This document shows, in pieces, positions 44,741-51,318 of a DNA stretch of 64,000 nt. The notes beneath the pieces were generated by a model. That model saw only the letters and a program-made list of their open reading frames with translations. It ran no database searches and was not told the origin of the DNA. The number at the start of each line of letters is the position of its first letter. Position 1 is the first letter of the stretch. Source of the stretch: an uncultured Oscillospiraceae bacterium (GTDB taxonomy: Bacteria > Bacillota > Clostridia > Oscillospirales > Ruminococcaceae); contig CAKSPC010000001.1 in NCBI GenBank assembly GCA_934481445.1, positions 1-64,000 of the forward strand, in the 5' to 3' direction. Position numbers and translations under genes: made by a program.

Positions 44741-46537
44741 TCAGTTCATGAGCTCTTCCATCTCGTCGAGCAGCGTTCCGAAAAGCTTCAGCGCGCTCTC
44801 CACGGGCTGCTTGGACGTCATATCCACGCCCGCGCCCTTCAGCAGCGAGATGGGATCCTTCGAGCAGCCGCCGCTCAGAAATCCGATATAATCCTTTACG
44901 GCGGGAGCGCCCTCATTCAGTATCCGCTGCGAAAGCGCTATCGCCGCGGAAAATCCCGTTGCGTACTGATATACATAGTAGTCGTAATAGAAATGCGGTA
45001 TTCTCGCCCATTCCATATCAAGCTCGCTGTCGATGATAAGGTCGTCGCCGTAATACTGCCTGTTCAGCTCGCGGTACATTTCGCACAGCGATTCTGCGGT
45101 AAGGCTCTCGCCGTTTTCCGCCTTCCGGTTTATCATAAGCTCAAATTCCGCGAACATCGTCTGGCGGTAAAGCGTGGTTCTGAACTGCTCGAGGAAATAG
45201 TTGATGAGATACGCGCGGCGCTTCTTGTCGTCCGTGCTGCGCAGCAGGTGCTGCATAAGCAGGCTCTCGTTGCAGGTGGAAGCCACCTCGGCTACGAAAA
45301 TGACATAATCCGCATAGGCAACGGGCTGATTTGTGTTGGAGAGGTAGGAGTGTATCGCGTGACCCATCTCGTGCGCCAGCGTAAATTCACTGTCGAGGGT
45401 GTCCTTGTGGTTCAGCAGAACGAACGGATGAACCCTCGCGCCGGCGGAATATGCGCCGCTGCGCTTGCCCTCGTTTTCGTATACGTCTATCCAGCGCTGC
45501 TCAAGTCCCTTGCGGAATATCGCGCGGTAGTCCTCGCCCATGGGCGCGAGGGAATCGTATACCTCCTGCTTTGCCTGCCCGAAAGGTATCTTTATATCAA
45601 GGTCGTTCACAAGCGGCGTGTAGAGGTCGTATGCGTGAAGCTCGTCAACGCCGAGGAGCTTTTTGCGCAGCTTTACATAGCGGTGCATATAGCCCATGTT
45701 GTCGTGAACGGCTTCGATAAGGCGGCTGTAAACCTCCACGGGGACTTCGTTCCTGTCCAGCGCGGCTTCGAGGGTGTCGGAATATTTACGCGCCCGCGCG
45801 CTGAACACCAGCGTCTTTACCTGCGAGGAAAGCACCGCCGCAGAAGTGTTCTTGAAGCCTTCGTAAACGTGATACAGCGACTCGAAAGCGGACTTTCTGA
45901 GAACTCTGTCGCTGCTCTGCACCAGCGGGATATAGCTTCCGTGTGTTACCTGATGTGCGTTTCCGTCCTTGTCGACGGCGTCGGGGAATTTCAGGTCGGC
46001 GTCGTTGAACATCGAGAAGATGTTGTCGGGGCTGCCTGCCATCTCCCCCGTAAGAGCCATGATGCGCTCCTCCGCCTCGGAAAGGATATGCGCCCTGCGG
46101 CGGCGGATGCTGTCGAAAGTACGCTTGTACAATTCAAGCCCGCCCTGCTCCTTGTAGAAATGCTCCATATCATCATCGGATATCGAAAGCAGCTCGGGCG
46201 TCACAAACGAAGCCGCCCCCGCTATCTCAACGTAAAGCATCTCGACGCGGCTCACCATATCCTGATACTTTGCAACGCGGGTGTCCTCGTCGTTCTTTCT
46301 CTGCGCGTAGTTTACAAGGCTGTCCAGCAGCACGGAAAGCTCGTCGTCAAGCTTCATGTATTCCAGAAGCTTTTCGGAGGACGTGCTGAGAAGTCCCTTG
46401 TACGTCGCTATTTTTTCCGCAAAGGACTTCGCCTTGGCGTAGTCGGCTTCCCATAACTCGTCCGTGGCGTAGATATCTTCAATTGACCACTTATTTTCTG
46501 CGGCGATCTCCTGCCGCTGAGGTATTCTCTCTGACAT
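44741..46537 (-). CDS. pepF: Oligoendopeptidase F
   Basis: The 598-aa M3B zinc peptidase has the HExxH motif in LAHEMGHAIHSYLSN and the downstream glutamate in FVAEVASTCNESLLM. It degrades short peptides in the cytoplasm. Family marks at the N-terminus (KWSIEDIYATDELWEADY) fix the start at ATG 46537; the frame is open further upstream into the next gene, but without a ribosome site. It follows a membrane protein gene by 20 bases. Confidence 0.95.
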   Translation of the reverse strand: MSERIPQRQEIAAENKWSIEDIYATDELWEADYAKAKSFAEKIATYKGLLSTSSEKLLEYMKLDDELSVLLDSLVNYAQRKNDEDTRVAKYQDMVSRVEMLYVEIAGAASFVTPELLSISDDDMEHFYKEQGGLELYKRTFDSIRRRRAHILSEAEERIMALTGEMAGSPDNIFSMFNDADLKFPDAVDKDGNAHQVTHGSYIPLVQSSDRVLRKSAFESLYHVYEGFKNTSAAVLSSQVKTLVFSARARKYSDTLEAALDRNEVPVEVYSRLIEAVHDNMGYMHRYVKLRKKLLGVDELHAYDLYTPLVNDLDIKIPFGQAKQEVYDSLAPMGEDYRAIFRKGLEQRWIDVYENEGKRSGAYSAGARVHPFVLLNHKDTLDSEFTLAHEMGHAIHSYLSNTNQPVAYADYVIFVAEVASTCNESLLMQHLLRSTDDKKRRAYLINYFLEQFRTTLYRQTMFAEFELMINRKAENGESLTAESLCEMYRELNRQYYGDDLIIDSELDMEWARIPHFYYDYYVYQYATGFSAAIALSQRILNEGAPAVKDYIGFLSGGCSKDPISLLKGAGVDMTSKQPVESALKLFGTLLDEMEELMN

Positions 46538-46557
46538 GGTTATCTCCTTATAATAAA

Positions 46558-47115
46558 TTATTTCATGCGTTTCTGAATTTTCGGGCGGAGCATTTTCTCG
46601 TAAAACGGGAAAAACAGTCCCAAAAAAATATCGTATGCGACGAATGCAACAGCGCCCAGTCCCAGCAGACCGAGGGAGCCGAATTGACCCCACTCGCCCA
46701 TTTCTTCAAGAAGCTGCGTCATGTTGAAAAGGTATATCAGCAGCAGATAGCAGCTCACCGCGCCCGCCGCATATACCCCGAGCTTTGCCGCCCAGCGCAG
46801 CACGCCGAGCTTTATCCGCATGAAATACTGCCGCACGATCGGGTAATATCCCAGCAGGAAAATGAACATCATCGACGCTTCGTAATTCGGCGTGAAAAGC
46901 ATCGTGAGAAGTCCCACGGCAAGGTAGCTTATCAGCCCGTATTTAACGCCGAGCCTGTCACGCACGACCCATATGAGCACCCCGGCCACCGCAGGGCTTA
47001 CATACTCGAAGGACGGTATCATGCTGAGAAAGAACATCATCGCCAGCGCCAGGCCGCACATAATGCCGCACAGGGATACGATGTAGCTTATCTGCGGCTT
47101 CTGCTTTTCGGACAT
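46558..47115 (-). CDS. Multi-pass membrane protein of unknown function
   Basis: The 185-aa protein has about five hydrophobic segments (near 12-32, 35-50, 55-75, 80-95, 105-130, 145-170) and a positive tail (LRPKIQKRMK). The compact size and the early helix pattern resemble substrate-binding S components of ECF transporters, but I cannot confirm this. It starts one base after the tyrA stop and precedes pepF, so the three probably share a transcript. Confidence 0.7.
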   Translation of the reverse strand: MSEKQKPQISYIVSLCGIMCGLALAMMFFLSMIPSFEYVSPAVAGVLIWVVRDRLGVKYGLISYLAVGLLTMLFTPNYEASMMFIFLLGYYPIVRQYFMRIKLGVLRWAAKLGVYAAGAVSCYLLLIYLFNMTQLLEEMGEWGQFGSLGLLGLGAVAFVAYDIFLGLFFPFYEKMLRPKIQKRMK

Positions 47116-47116
47116 A

Positions 47117-47971
47117 TTATCTGCGCTCCTGACCGTAAAATTCCATGCTCTTTTCCTTGCGCTCTCTGCCTACCCTGAGAAGCTCGCGCAGGGTGTCGAT
47201 ATCCTCGTTCACCATTGCGTCACGGTACTGCTCGAGTGAGTGGATGATGGTGTTGACCTCAAAAAGCAGCGCTTCCTTGTTGCACATGAACAGGCTCGAC
47301 CACATCTCCTCGTTGAGGTATGCAACACGCGTGAGGTCAAGAAAGCTTCCCGCTGAAAATCCGTCCGCGCGGAAAAGCGACGGACTCTTTACATACGCAT
47401 TGGAAACAACGTGCGCAAGCTGCGATGTATAGGCGATGTTAGCGTCGTGCTGCTCGGGTGTTGCAATGACTACCTGACCGAAATTCATGCAGGCGCCGAG
47501 GGTGGAAACAAGATCTATCGCGATCTGCGGGGTGCTTGCGGTTGGGGTTATGATGAAGCTTGCTTTCTTGAAAAGGTCGGGGGTGGCATAATCGAAGCCG
47601 GAATGCTCGGTACCCGCCATGGGGTGCGTTCCGATGAAGATAACGCCCTTTTCCTCCAGAATGGGGGTGCAGTTTCTTACGATATAGCCCTTGATACCGC
47701 AGATATCCATAACGATGGAGCCCTTGCGGAACTTATCCGCGTGCTCCTTAACGAAATTAACGATGGCAACGGGATACAGCGCGACGATGGTAAGGTTCGC
47801 CTCGCCGAGCCTGTCGGGGGTAATTTCCTCATCAATGGCGCCGGTGTCAAGCGCCTTTGCTATAGTTTCCTTGTCGGTGTCTATTCCCATGATATGGTGG
47901 AACGTATTTGCCTTGAGAGCCTTGCATATCGAGCCGCCGATAAGTCCAAGGCCTACTACTGCTATATTCAT
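47117..47971 (-). CDS. tyrA: Prephenate dehydrogenase
   Basis: The 284-aa NAD-dependent enzyme converts prephenate to 4-hydroxyphenylpyruvate for tyrosine. The Rossmann motif is VVGLGLIGGSICKAL, and GTHPMAGTEHSGFDYA holds active-site residues. No chorismate mutase or ACT domain is fused. It is the first gene of a leftward operon with a membrane protein, pepF and an orphan ATPase, behind a strong promoter. Confidence 0.95.
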   Translation of the reverse strand: MNIAVVGLGLIGGSICKALKANTFHHIMGIDTDKETIAKALDTGAIDEEITPDRLGEANLTIVALYPVAIVNFVKEHADKFRKGSIVMDICGIKGYIVRNCTPILEEKGVIFIGTHPMAGTEHSGFDYATPDLFKKASFIITPTASTPQIAIDLVSTLGACMNFGQVVIATPEQHDANIAYTSQLAHVVSNAYVKSPSLFRADGFSAGSFLDLTRVAYLNEEMWSSLFMCNKEALLFEVNTIIHSLEQYRDAMVNEDIDTLRELLRVGRERKEKSMEFYGQERR

Positions 47972-48012
47972 TTTTGATAATGTCCTTTCGGAATAATATT
48001 TTTACAAATATC

Positions 48013-48041
48013 ATTATACACCATATCTCCGGAAATTTCAA
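48013..48041 (-). promoter_or_regulatory. Promoter of the tyrA operon
   Basis: Minus-strand TTGAAA (48041-48036), 17-base spacer and TATAAT (48018-48013), about 40 bases before tyrA. Confidence 0.8.
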
Positions 48042-48090
48042 CCTGTTTGCGCAATTTTAAAAGAATGTAACTCATATCGCACAAACTGCG

Positions 48091-48096
48091 TATAAT
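48091..48096 (+). promoter_or_regulatory. -10 box before asnB
   Basis: TATAAT lies 30 bases before the asnB ATG, divergent from the tyrA promoter. The -35 region is weak. Confidence 0.4.
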
Positions 48097-48125
48097 AAAG
48101 GAGTAAATCTGAAAGGAGAATGTCT

Positions 48126-49262
48126 ATGTGCGGAATTGCGGGACAGATAAGCTTTAAGGAAAATATGCGCTGCATGGGCGGAGTTTTCGCGGAGATGAGC
48201 AGGGCGCTCACCCCGCGGGGACCCGACGCCGACGGAGAATACTGTGACGACAACGCGTATCTTGTTCACCGCCGCCTTATCGTCATCGACCCCGAAAATG
48301 GAAGGCAGCCCATGTCGAGCGGGGACTGCACGCTGGTTTACAACGGCGAGCTGTACAACACCGAGGAGATACGAAGCGAACTGAAAAGCCGCGGGGTGAA
48401 GTTCATCGGGCACTCGGACACGGAGGTCGTGCTGAAGGCATATATGGAATACGGCGAGGAATGCGTCGGGATGTTCAACGGGATATTCGCGTTTGCGGTA
48501 TGGGACAGCCGCAGGCGGAAACTGTTTCTCGCCCGCGACAGGATAGGCGTAAAGCCGCTGTACTACTCGCTTATCGACGGCGGGATAGTTTTCGCCAGCG
48601 AAATAAAGGCGCTGCTGAAGCATCCGAAGATCACGCCGGTCGTAACGAGCGAGGGCGCGGCGCAGATAATGCTGATAGGCCCCGCCTGCGTAACGGGCAG
48701 CGGAGTATTCCGCGATATATCGGAGCTGCCTGCGGCGTTCTGCGCGGAATTTACGGAGGACGGTCTTGAAACGCGGCGGTACTGGTCGCTGAAAGCCGCG
48801 CCGCACACCGAAAGCTTTGAGGAAACCGCGGAGCACATCCGCGGGCTTATCACCGACGCCGTTAAGCGGCAGCTTGTAAGCGATGTGCCGCTGTGCTGCT
48901 TCCTTTCGGGGGGACTTGACAGCAGCATTATCTCCGCGATAGCCGCAAAAGAATTTGCAGAGCGCGGCGAGAGGCTTTCGACGTGGTCGATAGACTACAA
49001 GGATAACCACGCTAACTTTCGTGCAAGCTCGTTCCAGCCCGACGAGGACGCACCGTGGATAGTGCGCATGGCGGAATATATCGGGTCGGAGCACACGGAT
49101 GTCGTGCTGGATACCCCCGCCCTTGCGGAAGCCCTCGACGACGCGGTTTACGCCCGCGACCTGCCGGGCATGGCGGATGTGGACAGCTCGCTGTGGCTGT
49201 TCTGCCGCGAGATAAAGAAGAGGTTTTCCGTGGCGCTGAGTGGGGAATGCGCGGATGAGTAA
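48126..49262 (+). pseudogene. asnB: asnB 5' part, cut by prophage insertion
   Basis: The remaining 378 codons encode the glutaminase domain of glutamine-dependent asparagine synthetase (Cys2 after the initiator in MCGIAGQISF, RRLIVIDPENG, VYNGELYN) and the first part of the synthetase domain with the PP-loop FLSGGLDSSIIS. Intact proteins of this type usually have about 500-630 residues. The frame ends SGECADE-stop, exactly within the conserved motif that normally continues IFGGYPW, and phage genes begin right after. The start ATG at 48126 keeps the nucleophile as residue 2; another ATG lies six bases earlier. The product would have glutaminase residues but no complete synthetase. Confidence 0.88.
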
Positions 49263-49275
49263 AACCTTACACGTT
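49240..49275. other. Host-prophage junction (att site) in asnB
   Basis: Homology to asnB stops at or just after GCGGATGAG (49250-49258), followed by TAAAACC with no further similarity. The crossover core should lie within these bases. The partner junction is outside the window, so the exact core cannot be set. Confidence 0.6.
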
Positions 49276-49323
49276 AACACTTATAAAAAGCACTGCCCCC
49301 AACTGCAAACAATGCCCGCCCAT

Positions 49324-49361
49324 AAAAAAACGCCCCCGAGCCGCAACGCGACCCGGGGGCG
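49324..49361 (-). terminator. Terminator of the phage late operon
   Basis: CGCCCCCG (49331-49338) and CGGGGGCG (49354-49361) form a strong stem followed on the minus strand by TTTTTTT, ten bases after the amidase stop. It also protects asnB from antisense reading. Confidence 0.88.
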
Positions 49362-49370
49362 AAACTATTT

Positions 49371-50093
49371 TTATGCTTCGATAACGAACGCAGCAAACCC
49401 CGCCTTGCGGACGGACTTTGCAAAGTTGTCGGCATTGGTCCTGATTGCAAACGCTCCTGTCTGTACACGGTACAGTTTGCCGACCGTTACGACCATCGCG
49501 CCAAATCCCGCGGCGCGAACCTTTTTGGCGTAGTTCTCAGCGTTCTCGCGGGCGCTAAACGCCCCCACCTGCACGCGATAAAGCTTTTTCGCGGGAGGCT
49601 TTGTTGTTATCCTCTCGTGGAGAGCCGCCCAGCGTGTAGCGTCGACGTAGTAGGCGGGGCAGTGCTTGCCCGTAAGGTCATAGTGCCGTACAACATTGCT
49701 TGCGCCGATTTTGTACTTGTCCATCAGATAAAGCACAAGCTCGTTCAGCGCGGCAATGGACGCCTCCTCAAACTTGCCCGCAGAGTCCTTGTAGCATACC
49801 TCGATATGTATCGTGCCGTAATTTTTGCCGCTCGCGGCATAGGCTATCTCATTATCGGGTATGATACGGATGATTTTACCCTCCATGCCTACTACATACT
49901 GTGTGCTTGTCCAGCTGCCGGGCTTATCCTTAAATACGCCCGCCGCGACATTTACGTAAAACTGTGCGAGCTCATCGGCGGTAGCGCCGCAGTCACCCGT
50001 ATAATGCACGGCAATACGCCTGGGCACGGATGTTTTTTGCGGACGGTTGTAGATGTTTTCGTCGATGATTTTATCAATGATCTCCATCGCCAT
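49371..50093 (-). CDS. Phage endolysin: N-acetylmuramoyl-L-alanine amidase with two SPOR-like repeats
   Basis: The 240-aa protein has an Amidase_2 domain (about 25-155): zinc ligands are expected in AVHYTGD, IHIEVCYK and TGKHCPAY. The C-terminus has two SPOR-like repeats, KLYRVQVGAFSARENAENYA and KLYRVQTGAFAIRTNADNFA, which bind peptidoglycan. The start is ATG at 50093 or 50087, both inside the holin gene; an in-frame reading to 50147 has no ribosome site. It cuts the cell wall for lysis after the holin opens the membrane. Confidence 0.88.
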   Translation of the reverse strand: MAMEIIDKIIDENIYNRPQKTSVPRRIAVHYTGDCGATADELAQFYVNVAAGVFKDKPGSWTSTQYVVGMEGKIIRIIPDNEIAYAASGKNYGTIHIEVCYKDSAGKFEEASIAALNELVLYLMDKYKIGASNVVRHYDLTGKHCPAYYVDATRWAALHERITTKPPAKKLYRVQVGAFSARENAENYAKKVRAAGFGAMVVTVGKLYRVQTGAFAIRTNADNFAKSVRKAGFAAFVIEA

Positions 50094-50292
50094 CACCGCC
50101 CTTGCTTGCGCCATCGGCAAGGCCCTCACCGATGACATATCCAACAACGGCCGCGCCGCTGAGGATACAGCCGCTAACCGTTTCCGCCACCTCGGACGAG
50201 CCGCCGAATGCGACGATCATACCCGCGATAAATCCTGCGAGCGCGACCCAAAGCTTACGGCTTGTTAACTTCCTTTTCCAATCAATCTTCAT
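50074..50292 (-). CDS. Phage holin
   Basis: The 72-aa protein has two membrane helices (about 14-32 and 40-58) and a short Asp/Gly-rich tail. RKLWVALAGFIAGMIVAFG is typical of small phage holins of the phi LC3 type. It lies directly before the endolysin gene and overlaps it by about 20 bases, as in a lysis cassette. Confidence 0.88.
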   Translation of the reverse strand: MKIDWKRKLTSRKLWVALAGFIAGMIVAFGGSSEVAETVSGCILSGAAVVGYVIGEGLADGASKGGDGDGDH

Positions 50293-50641
50293 GGTGTACC
50301 TCCTTGTCTGTCGGCAGAGCTATTACCTGCTTGTACAGCTCTGTCATTGTCCCATTACCGCCGAGCGCGTGATAGCTCTCGTATATCCTTGTAAGCGCTT
50401 CCCGCGCATATACAGGGCAGTATTCCTTGTCCATGTACTTTTCGTGCGAACGGATGATCTCCGCTCGCAGAAGCGACTGTAAGCCGCTCTCAATCTGCTG
50501 GGTGCGGTCATTTTCGCGCGCCTCGTTGAGGTCTGCCTGCCGCTTTTTCTCGGCCCTGCGTGCAATTATTGTCGTAAACACAACGTTAAAAATCGTCACG
50601 CAGGCATTGATGATTGCATTGATGACGCTGCTGTCCATCAC
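50282..50641 (-). CDS. Phage protein with N-terminal membrane helix
   Basis: The 119-aa protein has a hydrophobic start (VINAIINACVTIFNVVFTTI) and a charged helical rest, probably coiled coil (about 28-60, RRAEKKRQADLNEARENDRT). It overlaps the holin by 11 bases, so a lysis accessory role (second holin or spanin-like) is possible, but not shown. The start may be GTG at 50641 or ATG at 50638. Confidence 0.75.
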   Translation of the reverse strand: MMDSSVINAIINACVTIFNVVFTTIIARRAEKKRQADLNEARENDRTQQIESGLQSLLRAEIIRSHEKYMDKEYCPVYAREALTRIYESYHALGGNGTMTELYKQVIALPTDKEVHHED

Positions 50642-50745
50642 GGTTTCTCCTCCAACATTTTCTCGACCTGCGCTCTCCAGCGTGCAGGTATATCCTCCAG
50701 CGACATTTCCCCCGCCACAATACGCTTGTAGTATATTTTAGCCAT
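50638..50745 (-). CDS. Small phage protein, CD1375/XkdX-like
   Basis: A 35-codon gene (MAKIYYKRIVAGEMSLEDIP start) with GGAGG upstream. It overlaps the 139-aa gene by eight bases and the next gene by three to four. The pattern YYKRIVAGEMSLEDIP followed by WRAQVEKML fits the short CD1375/XkdX-type phage proteins found after tail-fibre genes; their role is unknown. Confidence 0.7.
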   Translation of the reverse strand: MAKIYYKRIVAGEMSLEDIPARWRAQVEKMLEEKP

Positions 50746-51157
50746 CAACCTCACCTCCTCCGGCAATAAGCTCCGCCAGCTCGCAGAGAGCCGCGTTTGC
50801 GTCACTGATATCCTGCGCCTGCTTAGCCTGCGCAATTTCCAGTGCTGACATCTGCGCAAGCTTGATGTGCACGCACTCCACGCCATTGTAAGTATCAAGC
50901 GTAAGCGCCATCGGAAGCGTGAAATTGAGGTGCACCGCCACACGCTCCACAGCCTGCTTGTCCACCATCTCTGTATAATTGATGGTGATTTCGGACGTTG
51001 CGGCAGGGTCCTGCCAGATAGCTTTAGCTTCCTCCAGCGTGATTTGGTCTGCGGGTATTATGATATCCATGGTTTCACGCACCGCCGACTGATAGTTTTC
51101 CGTATCGCCGTTGATGGTTTTTGTTTCATAAGATTTACCGTGCTTAAATGTTATCAT
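50738..51157 (-). CDS. Phage protein of unknown function
   Basis: The 139-aa soluble protein begins MITFKHGKSYETKTINGDTE and has an Ala-rich helical end. I recognise no domain. It lies between the fibre and lysis genes, where P2-like phages of Clostridia often carry fibre-associated proteins or chaperones. ATG at 51157 overlaps the stop of the 51-aa gene upstream (51156-51154). Confidence 0.75.
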   Translation of the reverse strand: MITFKHGKSYETKTINGDTENYQSAVRETMDIIIPADQITLEEAKAIWQDPAATSEITINYTEMVDKQAVERVAVHLNFTLPMALTLDTYNGVECVHIKLAQMSALEIAQAKQAQDISDANAALCELAELIAGGGEVDG

Positions 51158-51309
51158 GACTGTACCTCCTGTGTGGCTGTGGCGGTGTAAATTGTTTTCT
51201 TAACACCTCCGACATTTGCTGTAATCTTCTGCAATGGCTTCTTTGCGCCCCCGACATTCGCTGTAATCACTTTAAGTTCGCGCTTTATTCCGGCAACATT
51301 TACTTTCAT
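51154..51309 (-). CDS. Small phage protein of three 14-residue repeats
   Basis: The 51-aa protein consists mostly of three related units: VNVAGIKRELKV, ITANVGGAKKPLQK and ITANVGGVKKTIYT. GAGGTG lies five bases before the ATG, the gene fits exactly between the fibre gene (51319) and the 139-aa gene, and the coding signature is the repeat itself. I do not know a family. A role in fibre folding or attachment is a guess. Confidence 0.68.
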   Translation of the reverse strand: MKVNVAGIKRELKVITANVGGAKKPLQKITANVGGVKKTIYTATATQEVQS

Positions 51310-51318
51310 CGCTGCACC

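Noticed and set aside
44312..46456. 714-codon open frame opposite pepF
   Set aside because: It is antisense to a clear M3 peptidase with all motifs; long antisense frames are common in this codon usage and the translation shows no domain.
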